Assembly: GCF_002355335.1 (NCBI RefSeq)
Contig: NZ_AP014946.1
Span: 1,813,501 to 1,877,500, forward strand
Length of the DNA stretch: 64,000 nt
Source of the DNA: Variibacter gotjawalensis
GTDB lineage: Bacteria > Pseudomonadota > Alphaproteobacteria > Rhizobiales > Xanthobacteraceae
Direction: 5' to 3'
Below, in pieces: positions 1 to 8,885 of the stretch (position 1 is its first letter; the number at the start of each line of letters is the position of its first letter). The position numbers were made by a program, and so were the translations under genes. Under the pieces are notes generated by a model. The model worked only from the letters and a program-made list of their open reading frames with translations. It was not told the DNA's origin and did not search any database.

Positions 1-58
1 TAATGAAGCCGTAGCCGCGCTCCGTATTGAAGAACTTGATCGTACCAGTCATCGACAT
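1..58 (-). CDS. Cold-shock protein (Csp family), N-terminal fragment
   Basis: The complement of the first 58 bases reads MSMTGTIKFFNTERGYGFI, the start of a CspA-type cold-shock domain: the first beta strand (GTIKFF) followed by the RNP1 RNA-binding motif (RGYGFI). These proteins bind single-stranded RNA/DNA and melt RNA structure. Two in-frame ATGs (58 and 52) are possible; a GGGGA lies about 8 nt before the first. The rest of the gene lies outside the window. It is downstream of, and on the same strand as, rlmJ, with about 135 bases between them. Confidence 0.8.
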   Translation of the reverse strand, partial: MSMTGTIKFFNTERGYGFI

Positions 59-194
59 TTCTAGTCCCCACGTCCCCATTCCGCCCGCGACAGCTTCCGG
101 TTGCGGGAATGGCGTCGCAGGGTTGTGCGCTCGCAACGTAATCAAGCCACGAGGGGTCGCCTAGCGGGTGCGACGATGCGGCTCACCCCTCCGC

Positions 195-1064
195 TCACGC
201 GGCGGCGCGAATCCATTCGAGGCTTGAGCGACAAGGGTTTTCTGACGTGAGTGCTTTTGCGAGAGCAGGGCCGATCACGCGGAGTTGAGCGTCAAAACGC
301 CACGGCGGATTGATGATCAGCAGGCCGCTGCCGCGCAACTTGTCGGTTGGTGTCTCGGCGAAAGAAAGTTCGGAGCGCAGAATGCCGGTCGTGATGGATT
401 TATCGAGACTGCGCGCGAGCTTGTTGGATGCTCCGACATCTTTGATCGGATACCAGATCATGTAGATGCCGCCCGGCCATTTTCGCCACGCTTCGGCAAC
501 CGCGCCGGCAAGATGCTCGAACTCGTCCGGCCGTTCGTACGGCGGATCGATCAGCACCAAGCCGCGCCGTTCTTTCGGCGGGATATAGGCTGTCAGCGCT
601 TTCCAGCCGTCGATCTCGATCGCCTTCGTGCGCTTGTCGACGCCGAGCGTGCGCTCGAGCTTGCGCGCCGCACCGGGCTCAGACTCGCAGGCGATCAAAC
701 GGTCCTGCGGTCGCAACAGATGGCGGACGATGAGCGGAGATCCTGGATAACGAAGCTCACCGTTTTGGTTTTCGCCAGCGACCGCGTCGAAGTACGTCTT
801 CAGCAATGCGGTCGCCTCGGCCGTCAAACTCCCGGTGTCCGCAGCGTCGCGAAGTCGGGGCATCAGCCGCCCAATTCCGCCGCGCCACTCGCCGGTGCGC
901 TCGGCCTCTTCGCCGGCGAGGTTGTAGCGCCCAGCACCCGCGTGAGTGTCGACGACGCGGAAAGCCGCGTCCTTCTGCCGCAGATGCTGAAGGACCAGGA
1001 CAAGCGCTGCGTGCTTGTGGACATCGGCGAAATTGCCGGCGTGGAAGGCGTGACGGTAATTCAT
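195..1064 (-). CDS. rlmJ: 23S rRNA (adenine(2030)-N6)-methyltransferase RlmJ
   Basis: 289 aa, the usual length for RlmJ (YhiR family), which methylates A2030 of 23S rRNA using S-adenosylmethionine. The N-terminus MNYRHAFHAGNFADVHKH is the family hallmark. The SAM-binding motif DTHAGAGRY is at residues 39-47 and the catalytic DPPY motif of N6-adenine methyltransferases at 173-176. It starts at an ATG. It is a single gene; the downstream cold-shock gene is separated by a gap containing a GAGGGGT/ACCCCTC inverted repeat (151-157 and 185-191) that might end transcription. The reading frame on the opposite strand is a GC-driven shadow. Confidence 0.95.
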   Translation of the reverse strand: MNYRHAFHAGNFADVHKHAALVLVLQHLRQKDAAFRVVDTHAGAGRYNLAGEEAERTGEWRGGIGRLMPRLRDAADTGSLTAEATALLKTYFDAVAGENQNGELRYPGSPLIVRHLLRPQDRLIACESEPGAARKLERTLGVDKRTKAIEIDGWKALTAYIPPKERRGLVLIDPPYERPDEFEHLAGAVAEAWRKWPGGIYMIWYPIKDVGASNKLARSLDKSITTGILRSELSFAETPTDKLRGSGLLIINPPWRFDAQLRVIGPALAKALTSENPCRSSLEWIRAAA

Positions 1065-1196
1065 GGCCCAGTTGGTTACGAGTTTCCTTCGGCTGAGCCG
1101 AATTATGACCGATCGATTTAATCGGACGGTAGGTCCTTAGGCCTATAGTCAAATGCAACGCAAATTGGAGAGACGGTATTTAGTTCCGCCGGGTCA

Positions 1197-1448
1197 ATGA
1201 CAATGTTCTCGACCAAGCTGTCCACATTTCTCTGCGTCCTCGCTCCGGTCGTCTTGGCCTATGGCCTTGGTTCGGCTCCGGTGGCGCGTGTGTTGCCGGA
1301 TAACTTCGGAACCGGTCTAGCGGCGTTTCATGCGGACGTGAACTCCATCGCGCATGGTGGCTTTAGTGGCATGTACTATGCCGGGCTAGAGAAAATCCGC
1401 GAGATGCAAGCCAAGGTTCAGCGCTCGAAGGACGATTCCACCCGATAG
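1197..1448 (+). CDS. Small hypothetical protein with N-terminal hydrophobic segment
   Basis: 83 aa. Residues about 8-30 (LSTFLCVLAPVVLAYGLGSA) form a hydrophobic segment that could be a signal peptide or membrane anchor; the remainder is short and polar with a charged C-terminus. A purine-rich GGAGAGACGG precedes the ATG at a somewhat long distance, and a second in-frame ATG follows two codons later. It ends two bases before the convergent RNase T2 gene, as expected for a real compact gene. I do not recognise the family. Confidence 0.55.
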   Translation: MTMFSTKLSTFLCVLAPVVLAYGLGSAPVARVLPDNFGTGLAAFHADVNSIAHGGFSGMYYAGLEKIREMQAKVQRSKDDSTR

Positions 1449-1449
1449 G

Positions 1450-2127
1450 CTACGAACCGCCACGCACGGGCGGCATCACGAGCTTGTCTCGGCGGCAAGC
1501 GCGGCGGTCGATCTCCGCGCAATTCCGAAAGCCCAACTCTTTCGTCATGCAGACGCGTACTTCGCGCAGGTGACGCCGGTCGCAGTCGACCGCGATGGCT
1601 TCGCGCGTCAGGCCCGGATTGGCCTTGACGAAGGCTTCTTCGACCTCGTCCGGCGAAACCGTCTGATACTCTTTCGGATCCAGAAATTGCTCCGGAATTT
1701 TGACGATCGCGCGCGCCTTGCGAACATTCTCGAAATAGGTACGGGCCGATGTGCCGGCGCAGGTGCCGTGCTTATCCCACTCGCGATAGATCAAGCCCGG
1801 CGCCGGCATGATGTCGAGCATCGACGTCATGATCTCGCGCTGTAGCCGCGGCGCCGGAACTTGGCAATATTCCGGATAGCCGCGCTCGTATTGCGGCCAC
1901 AGACCGTGCACCACGAACGAGTACGGGCGGGATCCGCATTGCTGACGCGGCGCGCGCTCGCCCCGCGACTCGCAGAACGACGGCGACCATGAAAGAGCCA
2001 GGACGTAGAAATTGAATTTGCCGGCTTCGTTTTGCCGCCGGTCCTGCTGCGCGTTTGCGGAGCCAATGAACAGCGAAAGAAACACGAGGCCGCCAGCGAG
2101 CCTCGAAACGATACGGGTGAAGCTCAC
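1450..2127 (-). CDS. Ribonuclease T2 family protein, secreted
   Basis: 225 aa. A signal peptide is visible at residues 1-26 (ends SANA), so it should act in the periplasm or outside the cell. Both conserved active-site segments of the T2 family are present: CAS1 FVVHGLWP (71-78, His74) and CAS2 REWDKHGTC (115-123, with Glu116, Lys119, His120). The enzyme cleaves single-stranded RNA through a 2',3'-cyclic intermediate. The start is a GTG with GGGAG seven bases upstream. Paired cysteines suggest disulphides. Likely role: nutrient scavenging from extracellular RNA. Confidence 0.93.
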   Translation of the reverse strand: MSFTRIVSRLAGGLVFLSLFIGSANAQQDRRQNEAGKFNFYVLALSWSPSFCESRGERAPRQQCGSRPYSFVVHGLWPQYERGYPEYCQVPAPRLQREIMTSMLDIMPAPGLIYREWDKHGTCAGTSARTYFENVRKARAIVKIPEQFLDPKEYQTVSPDEVEEAFVKANPGLTREAIAVDCDRRHLREVRVCMTKELGFRNCAEIDRRACRRDKLVMPPVRGGS

Positions 2128-2219
2128 GACGGCACTCCCAAAGGTCTATGCAGCAATACGCGCAGCGTAACCGCGCGTTCGAACAGCCTCAAGACCGAAA
2201 ATGAAGGGTAGTCAGTGCG

Positions 2220-2669
2220 TTACGGCAACGCCATCCGGCAAGCCGGATTGTAGGCCCAGTTGCGGTCCATACCAACGACACACCATTCGACGCCCCAGGA
2301 CGCGCCGATTGCGGCCGCATCTTCGATGATCGAATAATTCACCCGGCGCTTCTTCCCATCCGAGGTGACGACCTGACCGGTGCAGAATCGGCGGGGAATA
2401 GTGTCCACGGCCCACGGGCGGATCGCGACCTGACGCACTGCCAAAAACTCCTCGATTCGCATCTCGGAATTCCAGAAATGCCCTTCCTTCCGGGCGAATG
2501 CACTTGTGATGTGGCTCAGCGCCGAAGGGTGATCGCAGGCAGGAAGCTCCGCGTCATAACGCGGGCCTGAGAGCCAGAAGTTCTTTTCGAGCCACCCAGC
2601 GGCCTGCGCCGGCGACACCGCGCCCGCAATGGCGGCAATCAGCGATACGAAAGCGAGATGGCGAAGCAT
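2220..2669 (-). CDS. Hypothetical secreted protein
   Basis: 149 aa from the ATG at 2669. I reject the longer frame to 2708 because its extra 13 residues precede a clean signal peptide (MLRHLAFVSLIAAIAGAV, cleavage near AQA). The mature part is about 127 aa with a few cysteines and several tryptophans, and has no motif I recognise. It lies between the RNase T2 gene and another small secreted protein on the same strand, so the three could be co-transcribed. Function unknown. Confidence 0.7.
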   Translation of the reverse strand: MLRHLAFVSLIAAIAGAVSPAQAAGWLEKNFWLSGPRYDAELPACDHPSALSHITSAFARKEGHFWNSEMRIEEFLAVRQVAIRPWAVDTIPRRFCTGQVVTSDGKKRRVNYSIIEDAAAIGASWGVEWCVVGMDRNWAYNPACRMALP

Positions 2670-2747
2670 GCGGCGGGTCCTTGGATCGCGCGCGGAACAG
2701 CGCACCATACGGAAGCTGTGCGAACGTGCCGCGCCGCAACCTTTGGG

Positions 2748-3047
2748 TCAAGGCTGGGTGAGGGCCAGAGCGTACTCGCCTGTGTCTTGTGGCTCGGCCG
2801 CAACGGTTTCGGTGGGTTGTTGCTCCGCGGGATCAAGTGCGGCAGCAACGCATGGCGATGCCGAGAACCGCCAGGTCGTATTGTTGACCATCATGTCGCA
2901 GGTCGCGAGTCGCGCACCTGAGGGCGTCGAGAGGCAAATGGTCGTGCCGATCACGAAGTCGCGCCCGAGCGCGCGGCAGGTGCATTCGGCCGCTGATGCC
3001 GGCAGAGCCAGAACCGAAAGCGCTAGGATCGTCAGCACCCGGACCAT
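2748..3047 (-). CDS. Hypothetical small secreted cysteine-containing protein
   Basis: 99 aa from the ATG at 3047; an upstream ATG at 3062 would add five residues before the signal peptide MVRVLTILALSVLALPASA. The mature N-terminus ECTCRALGRDF has a CxC, and two more cysteines follow, suggesting an oxidised, periplasmic protein. The C-terminal 30 residues are Pro/Glu/Thr-rich and probably disordered. It is tandem with the 149-aa secreted protein downstream and ends before hldD is reached upstream. Function unknown; the start is well supported by the signal peptide. Confidence 0.7.
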   Translation of the reverse strand: MVRVLTILALSVLALPASAAECTCRALGRDFVIGTTICLSTPSGARLATCDMMVNNTTWRFSASPCVAAALDPAEQQPTETVAAEPQDTGEYALALTQP

Positions 3048-3078
3048 GCCGAAGTTTAGCACGCAATTGGGCCGCCGG

Positions 3079-4050
3079 CTAAGAACCGGATTGCAGTGCC
3101 TTCACGTAGGAGGCGACCCCGGCCGCAACGTCGCGGAAGCCGCCGTTGTAGCCGGCTTGACGCAGCTTCTTGATGTCGGCCTCCGTGTAGTACTGATATT
3201 GATCACGGATATTTGCCGGCATGTCGACATAGGTCACTGGAACGTCCTTGCCGGTCTCACGCAGCAGGGCCTCCGCGATCGCGAGAAACGGTTCGGCTTT
3301 GCCGGTGCCGACATTGTAGAGACCAGAGGGGGCGCCACCCCGCAACAGCCAGACGATCACGTCCGCAACATCGTCGACGTAGACAAAATCGCGAAGCTGT
3401 TTGCCGTCTTCGTAATCGGGATGATGCGAGCGGAAGAGCGTGAGGTACCCGCTGCCGTGCAGCTGTTCGTAAAGCTTCAGGGCGACCGACCGCATCGATC
3501 CTTTGTGCGCTTCGTTCGGCCCATACACGTTGAAGAATTTCAGGCCGTACCAATGCGGCGGCGTCGGTGCGCCGTTCGCGGCATCGCGCAGAATGCGCAG
3601 ATCGGCAACCTGCTTCGACCAGCCGTACATGTTGAGCGGCTTGAGCTTGCGCAGATCGTCGAGGCTCAGCGTATCGAGAAAACCATGCTCACCGGCGCCG
3701 TAGGTCGCGGCCGAGGAGGCGTAAACGAGCGGTTTTCCATGCTGAGCGCACCACGCCCACAGCTCGAGCGTAAACCGCACATTCTTACGGCGAATGAGAT
3801 CGAGATCCGTAACCGTCGTCGACGAAATCGCGCCCATATGCACGACCGCCGAGACAGCGTCAGCGTTCGCGTCGAGCCACACAAACGCGTCCTGCCAATC
3901 GACGAGGTCGTACAGATTGTCAACGCGGAGATTCGCCCACTTCTCGGCGCGCGTGAAATCTTCGATCACGGCGGCCGGCACATTGTCTTCGCCAAGCCGC
4001 GCCACGACGCGCGAGCCGATGAAGCCGCCACCGCCCGTCACGACGATCAT
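3079..4050 (-). CDS. hldD: ADP-L-glycero-D-manno-heptose 6-epimerase
   Basis: 323 aa, a short-chain dehydrogenase-fold epimerase that converts ADP-D-glycero- to ADP-L-glycero-beta-D-manno-heptose, the last step in making the heptose of the lipopolysaccharide inner core. The NADP-binding glycine-rich loop TGGGGFIG is at residues 5-12; the catalytic Tyr-x3-Lys is Tyr142/Lys146 (NMYGWSK), after SSAATYG (112-118). Its start overlaps the stop of hldE by four bases (ATGA type), so the two are translationally coupled. The pair gives both ends of the ADP-heptose pathway; gmhA and gmhB are not in the window. Confidence 0.96.
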   Translation of the reverse strand: MIVVTGGGGFIGSRVVARLGEDNVPAAVIEDFTRAEKWANLRVDNLYDLVDWQDAFVWLDANADAVSAVVHMGAISSTTVTDLDLIRRKNVRFTLELWAWCAQHGKPLVYASSAATYGAGEHGFLDTLSLDDLRKLKPLNMYGWSKQVADLRILRDAANGAPTPPHWYGLKFFNVYGPNEAHKGSMRSVALKLYEQLHGSGYLTLFRSHHPDYEDGKQLRDFVYVDDVADVIVWLLRGGAPSGLYNVGTGKAEPFLAIAEALLRETGKDVPVTYVDMPANIRDQYQYYTEADIKKLRQAGYNGGFRDVAAGVASYVKALQSGS

Positions 4051-5492
4051 TGCGCAGCTTCCTTGCGGTGCGCGAGGATCGCGGTGGTCGAATGGCCGGC
4101 GACCAGCGGTACGATCATCACCTCGCCGCCATAGAGTTCGACTTCGCGCGCGCCGACGATAGTGTCCTTCGTGTAGTCGCCGCCCTTCACCAGAAGATCG
4201 GGCTTGAGCCGATCGATGACTTGTGACGGCGTGTCTTCGTCGAACACAACGACCGCATCGACGCTCCGCAATGCTGCGAGCACGGCGCCGCGCGCCTCAG
4301 AGTTGTTCACGGGGCGGCTCGCGCCTTTCAGTGCCCGCACCGAGCGATCCGAATTCAGTCCGACGATCAGCCGATCGCAACGCGCCGCAGCTTCCGCGAG
4401 GAGCTTCACGTGCCCAGGATGCAGAATATCGAAACAGCCGTTGGTGAAGCCGACGCGCAGGCCGCGTTCGCGCCACAAGCGGCGCAGTTCGACGGCTTGA
4501 TCGAGCGGCATCGGGCCGAGCGTCGCTTCGTGCGGTCCACCGGCAGCAGCGAGATAGTCGCTGAGTTCGCGCGCCGTGACGACAGCAGTCCCGCGCTTGG
4601 CGACCGAAAGTCCGGCCGCCGCATTGGCGAGAATCATAGCTTGCTCGGGTGAATGCCCTGTCGCAAGCGCCGCGCCGAACGTCGCGACGGCCGTATCGCC
4701 GGCGCCTGACACGTCAAACACTTCGCGCGCGCTCGCTCGCACGTGACGCAGCGGCTCGCCGGGCAGAGCGAGCGACATGCCGCGCTCCGATCGTGTTACC
4801 AAAAGGTTCGCGCCTGACGTATCGGCGGCCGCGCGGCAAGCCGCCGCGATCGCGTCGTCGCTCGCAACTGAATGACCTGTCGCCTGCGCAAGTTCCTTCA
4901 GGTTCGGCGTCAAATAGTGCGCGCCGCGATAGAAAGAGAAGTCGGACTGCTTCGGGTCGACGATGACGATTTTGCCGGCCGCGCGCGCGGCTGCGGCCAG
5001 GGCCGCGAAGGCCTGAGCCGAGACGATGCCTTTGCCGTAGTCGGAGACGATGACGATATCGATATTTGCGAGAGCAGCTTCCGCAGCGGCTACGAGCCGA
5101 ACCCCGTAATCGTGACGCGATTGCTGACGTTCTTGGTCCACCCGGAGCAAATGCTGACCACCGGCGAGAAACCGCGTCTTGATAGTGGTGCGGCAGTGCG
5201 AATCGCGCACGAGACGGGTCTCGATGCCCGGCGCGCGCGCGAGAATTTGCTCGAGCTCATCACCGGGAGCGTCCTCGCCGATCAAGCCGACTAGGATTGC
5301 CTTGCCGCCAAGCGCATTGATGTTTGCCGCTACGTTCGCGGCACCGCCGGCGGACGCATGATGCTCCCCGCGCAACAGCACTGGGATCGGCGCCTCCGGC
5401 GACACGCGGCTGACAACGCCGGTCACATATTCGTCGAGCATCACGTCGCCGAATACCAATACGCGCGCGTTTGTAAGCTCGTCAGGCTTCAT
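4047..5492 (-). CDS. hldE: Bifunctional D-glycero-beta-D-manno-heptose-7-P kinase / heptose-1-P adenylyltransferase
   Basis: 481 aa, the full two-domain form. Residues about 1-315 are a PfkB/ribokinase-type kinase with the catalytic VSGAGDTA (261-268). Residues about 335-481 are a nucleotidyltransferase with NGCFDILHPGH (341-351), where HPGH (348-351) is the HxGH signature. It phosphorylates heptose-7-P at C1 and later adds AMP, giving ADP-heptose for hldD, with which it overlaps by four bases. ADP-heptose is also an innate immune ligand in animals; that is family knowledge, not visible here. Confidence 0.97.
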   Translation of the reverse strand: MKPDELTNARVLVFGDVMLDEYVTGVVSRVSPEAPIPVLLRGEHHASAGGAANVAANINALGGKAILVGLIGEDAPGDELEQILARAPGIETRLVRDSHCRTTIKTRFLAGGQHLLRVDQERQQSRHDYGVRLVAAAEAALANIDIVIVSDYGKGIVSAQAFAALAAAARAAGKIVIVDPKQSDFSFYRGAHYLTPNLKELAQATGHSVASDDAIAAACRAAADTSGANLLVTRSERGMSLALPGEPLRHVRASAREVFDVSGAGDTAVATFGAALATGHSPEQAMILANAAAGLSVAKRGTAVVTARELSDYLAAAGGPHEATLGPMPLDQAVELRRLWRERGLRVGFTNGCFDILHPGHVKLLAEAAARCDRLIVGLNSDRSVRALKGASRPVNNSEARGAVLAALRSVDAVVVFDEDTPSQVIDRLKPDLLVKGGDYTKDTIVGAREVELYGGEVMIVPLVAGHSTTAILAHRKEAAQ

Positions 5493-5601
5493 TCGGACTC
5501 GTCGCTTCTACGTTTCGCCGGGGCGCAGGTGATAACTGATGTCGCACCCAAAGCCCAGGAACACCCGGCGAATATGTTAACACCCACTACATGCGGCTCC
5601 G

Positions 5602-5641
5602 ATGCGGATGCGAAAAATTCGCAGTCGCGGCTGATCCGCAT
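5602..5641. repeat. Nested inverted repeat upstream of the capD-like gene
   Basis: Outer arms ATGCGGAT (5602-5609) and ATCCGCAT (5634-5641) enclose a second perfect hairpin GCGAA-AAA-TTCGC (5610-5622). A TATAAT hexamer at 5648-5653 follows at once, with no good -35 seen. The site is in the 229-base gap between the divergent hldE and capD-like genes, so it may be an operator or an RNA/cruciform structure. No regulator can be named from sequence. Confidence 0.45.
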
Positions 5642-5721
5642 TCTGCTTATAATGGTTGATATGGTCTTGGGGGTGCCTTTGACCACAGCGAAACCGCGGC
5701 GATCGCGGCGTTGAGGGCGTT

Positions 5722-7674
5722 GTGGAACAGTTGAAATCGCTTTTCAGTAATCCGCGTAAGCTGTTGGTTATCCTGCATGATTGGGGGATGACATCACTTG
5801 CTGTGCTGGTCAGTTTCTTTTTGCGGTTTGACGTCGACGGTATCGAACACCGGATGCCCGTTCTTCTCTACTTCATTCCGCTTTTCGCTTTGTACGCCTC
5901 TGCCGTTTACTCGATTTTCGGGCTCTACGAATCCAAATGGCGCTTTGCGTCGCTGCCAGACCTCGCAAATATCTTCAAATCGGTGACGTGTTTGGCAGTT
6001 TCGCTAATCGTCATCGACTACGTCTTGGCCTCCAGCACGATTTACGGCGGCTTCCTTTTCGGGAAGATAACGATCGCGCTCTATTGGTGCGTTCAATTCA
6101 TGCTCCTGGGTGGGCCGCGCATCGCATACCGCTACTTCCGCTATTCGCGGTTGCGCAAGCGCGCGATAGCGACGGACGCCAAGCAGACTCTGATCATGGG
6201 CCGCGCCGCCGACGCGGAGATGATTCTGCGTTCCATTGAGAGCGGCGCGCTGCGAAAAGTCTGGCCGGCCGGCATCCTCTCGCCGTCGCCAGCGGATCAG
6301 GAGATGGTGGTGCGGGGCACGCGCGTGCTCGGCACCTTGGAAGATCTCGAACGCGTCGTCGTCGAGCAGGCGCGCCGCGGTCACAAGATCGATCAAGTCA
6401 TCCTAACCGGCGGTGTGCTCGCCGAGTCCGTCAAACCGGAATTCATTATTGGACGCGCGCGTCAGCTCGATATCGAGGTGCGGACGCTGGCCGGTCTGCA
6501 AGAAGGTGCGCAAGGTAGCGCGCGGCCACGCGTAGCTCGCATTGCCGTGGAAGATTTGCTGCTGCGACCGAGCGTCAAGATCGACCACCGCCGCTTGGAG
6601 CGACTGATCCAAGGCAAATCCATCGCTGTGACGGGAGGCGGTGGATCGATAGGCCTCGAAATTTGCAAGAGTGCTGTGAACTTCGGCGCGTCGCGCGTCC
6701 TCGTACTGGAGAATTCCGAGCCGATCTTACGTGCTGCGCTCGATCGCCTTGAGACGATGGACACGAAAACCGAGATCGATGGGCGCATCGCGGATGTACG
6801 CGATCGCAATCGCATGTTTCGGATGTTGGCGGATTTCCAGCCCGATCTCGTTTTCCACGCGGCCGCGCTCAAGCACATTCAGCTCGTGGAGCGCGATTGG
6901 GCGGAGGGTGTGCGCACCAACGTGTTCGGCTCCATCAATGTCGCGGATGCGGCCATCGCAGCCGGCGCTCGCGGCATGGTGATGATTTCGACCGACAAAG
7001 CGGTCGAGCCGGTGTCGGTTCTTGGCGCCACCAAGCGCCTTGCCGAAATCTATTGCCACGCACTGGATACTGAAATCCTTGCGCGCGGCCCAAATTCGTC
7101 GATCGTCCCGCTCAACCGGAAGGGCGAGTCGACGCGGTTGATTTCCGTGCGCTTCGGCAACGTGCTTGCGTCGAACGGTTCGGTTGTCCCGCGCTTCCGC
7201 ACGCAAATTGAAGCCGGCGGGCCCGTCACGGTGACGCATCCCGATATGGTGCGCTACTTCATGACGATCCGCGAGGCGAGCGATCTCGTGATCACGGCGT
7301 CGAGCCACGCTCTTGGCGCAGAGCGGTCGACGCCATCGATCTACGTATTGAACATGGGCCAGCCCGTGAAAATCGTTGAGCTGGCCGAGCGGATGATCCG
7401 ACTGTCCGGATATGAACCTTACGAAGACATCGACATCACATTCACGGGCTTGCGCGATGGCGAGCGCCTTAACGAGGTGCTTTTCGCCGGCGACGAGTCA
7501 TCCGCTGAGATCGGGATTTCAGGCGTTGTCGCTGCGCGGCCCGAATGTCCGCCGCTTGCCGAGGTCCGGAACGCGCTGACCGCGCTGGACGCGGCGCTCG
7601 CTGCTGACGATCGAGACGCGGTATTCCGGGTCTTCAAAGAAGCGGTGCCGGATTTCCGCGGCGCGGCGGCTTAA
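5722..7674 (+). CDS. Membrane-bound UDP-sugar 4,6-dehydratase/epimerase, CapD/WbpM/PglF type
   Basis: 650 aa, the length of the WbpM/PglF class. Four hydrophobic segments (about 14-34, 47-66, 85-105, 110-130) anchor it in the inner membrane; a CoA-binding-like Rossmann region follows, then the catalytic SDR domain with TGGGGSIG (304-311), ALKH (382-385), STDKAV (423-428) and GATKR (435-439, Lys438). Such enzymes make UDP-4-keto-6-deoxy-HexNAc for surface glycans. The start is GTG with GAGGG 4 nt upstream. It converges on the phosphosugar transferase gene with a 4-base stop overlap. The substrate sugar is inferred from family, not shown. Confidence 0.92.
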   Translation: MEQLKSLFSNPRKLLVILHDWGMTSLAVLVSFFLRFDVDGIEHRMPVLLYFIPLFALYASAVYSIFGLYESKWRFASLPDLANIFKSVTCLAVSLIVIDYVLASSTIYGGFLFGKITIALYWCVQFMLLGGPRIAYRYFRYSRLRKRAIATDAKQTLIMGRAADAEMILRSIESGALRKVWPAGILSPSPADQEMVVRGTRVLGTLEDLERVVVEQARRGHKIDQVILTGGVLAESVKPEFIIGRARQLDIEVRTLAGLQEGAQGSARPRVARIAVEDLLLRPSVKIDHRRLERLIQGKSIAVTGGGGSIGLEICKSAVNFGASRVLVLENSEPILRAALDRLETMDTKTEIDGRIADVRDRNRMFRMLADFQPDLVFHAAALKHIQLVERDWAEGVRTNVFGSINVADAAIAAGARGMVMISTDKAVEPVSVLGATKRLAEIYCHALDTEILARGPNSSIVPLNRKGESTRLISVRFGNVLASNGSVVPRFRTQIEAGGPVTVTHPDMVRYFMTIREASDLVITASSHALGAERSTPSIYVLNMGQPVKIVELAERMIRLSGYEPYEDIDITFTGLRDGERLNEVLFAGDESSAEIGISGVVAARPECPPLAEVRNALTALDAALAADDRDAVFRVFKEAVPDFRGAAA

Positions 7675-8684
7675 GCCTGCGCGCCTTCGGCCAGCGCGAA
7701 GTGCCGCAGTAGAATCGCGACAAGCACCGCGGCCACTATCGCGGCGCCGATGGCGAGGGGGAGCGTTGTCGTTGCCGCAACGATCGAAAGCACGATGAGC
7801 GCGAGATTGAGGCCGGCTACCCGGAGCACCACGTCCGTGTGCGACAAGTTCCCGCGCAACGCGCGCTGATAGAAATGCTGACGATGCGGTTGCCAGAAGT
7901 GTTCGCCGCGCAGCATGCGGCGCAACAGCGTCAACGTTGCGTCGGCGAGATAGTACAGCGGAAGAATTAGCGCGGCGAGCAATGCGCCAGCACTCGCTGT
8001 TTGGATAAGCAGCAATCCGAGAAGTAAACCGATCGGGAGGCTCCCGGCATCACCGAGAAAAACACGCGCGGGCGGCGCGTTCCAGATCGCAAATCCGATC
8101 ATCGCGCCGGCCAGCGTCGCAGCCTGCCAACCGACGGCACTTGGCACCGCGCCGATAGCCGCAAGAATGAAGAGGCCGGCGCAAATAGACACCGTCTCGC
8201 AGGCGCTTATGAGGTCGATCCCGTCCATAAAGTTCATCAAGTTGACGAACCACAGCACGGCGAGGACAAGCACAATGCGTTCGATCCAGAACGGAGCCGC
8301 GTGAACGATATGCACGTCGGTCGGTAGTGCGACGACCGCAATTGAAACTGCTGCAAATTGGCAAGCGAACCGAGGGACGACGGGAAGGCCATGCGTGTCG
8401 TCCCAAAATCCGAGCGCCATCAGCAGTAGGGCCGCAACAACGACCACCAGAAATGAAATTCCCGGCGCGCCAGCGATGAAAAACTGCAGCACCACAGATC
8501 CGGCGAGAGCAGCCGGAACAGCCACAAGCCCACCACCTTGCGGCGTCGGTTTGATGTGGCTCGAACGCGTGGTCACCTGAGCGACAGCGCGGCGCGCGAG
8601 CCAAGGCACGACCGGCTTCAGCAGCAGCCAAACAACAACGCCGCAGATGGCCGCTGCGCAAACCGCTGCCGGCAGCCCCGTCAT
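7671..8684 (-). CDS. Undecaprenyl-phosphate HexNAc-1-phosphate transferase, WecA/MraY family (GT4)
   Basis: 337 aa, polytopic membrane protein with about ten hydrophobic segments. It carries the family motifs RSSHIKPTPQGGG (40-52), FWDD (93-96, metal-binding aspartates), NFMDGID (151-157) and FLGDAGS (209-215). These enzymes move a sugar-1-phosphate from UDP-sugar to undecaprenyl phosphate, beginning O-antigen or other glycan assembly. I choose the ATG at 8684 because AAGG lies seven bases before it; a TTG two codons upstream would sit on that site. MraY itself is excluded by length and context. Its neighbours suggest it starts synthesis of a glycan bearing an amino-dideoxy sugar. Confidence 0.9.
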   Translation of the reverse strand: MTGLPAAVCAAAICGVVVWLLLKPVVPWLARRAVAQVTTRSSHIKPTPQGGGLVAVPAALAGSVVLQFFIAGAPGISFLVVVVAALLLMALGFWDDTHGLPVVPRFACQFAAVSIAVVALPTDVHIVHAAPFWIERIVLVLAVLWFVNLMNFMDGIDLISACETVSICAGLFILAAIGAVPSAVGWQAATLAGAMIGFAIWNAPPARVFLGDAGSLPIGLLLGLLLIQTASAGALLAALILPLYYLADATLTLLRRMLRGEHFWQPHRQHFYQRALRGNLSHTDVVLRVAGLNLALIVLSIVAATTTLPLAIGAAIVAAVLVAILLRHFALAEGAQA

Positions 8685-8885
8685 CGCCAAACCTTGTGAA
8701 TCATCCTTCAGCCCTCGATGTCTTTATTGGCTGCGAGGGACGGATTCTCAAGTCTGTTGAAGGTGTCTTGGTCACGAAACGCAAGATACTGAGGCAAAAC
8801 GTGAATCACGCTGGTCCCGTATTGCTTGCTCGCAGGCGGCATAAAACCTATTCATCCCGATCACAGAGGAGTAATTGTCCGCATC

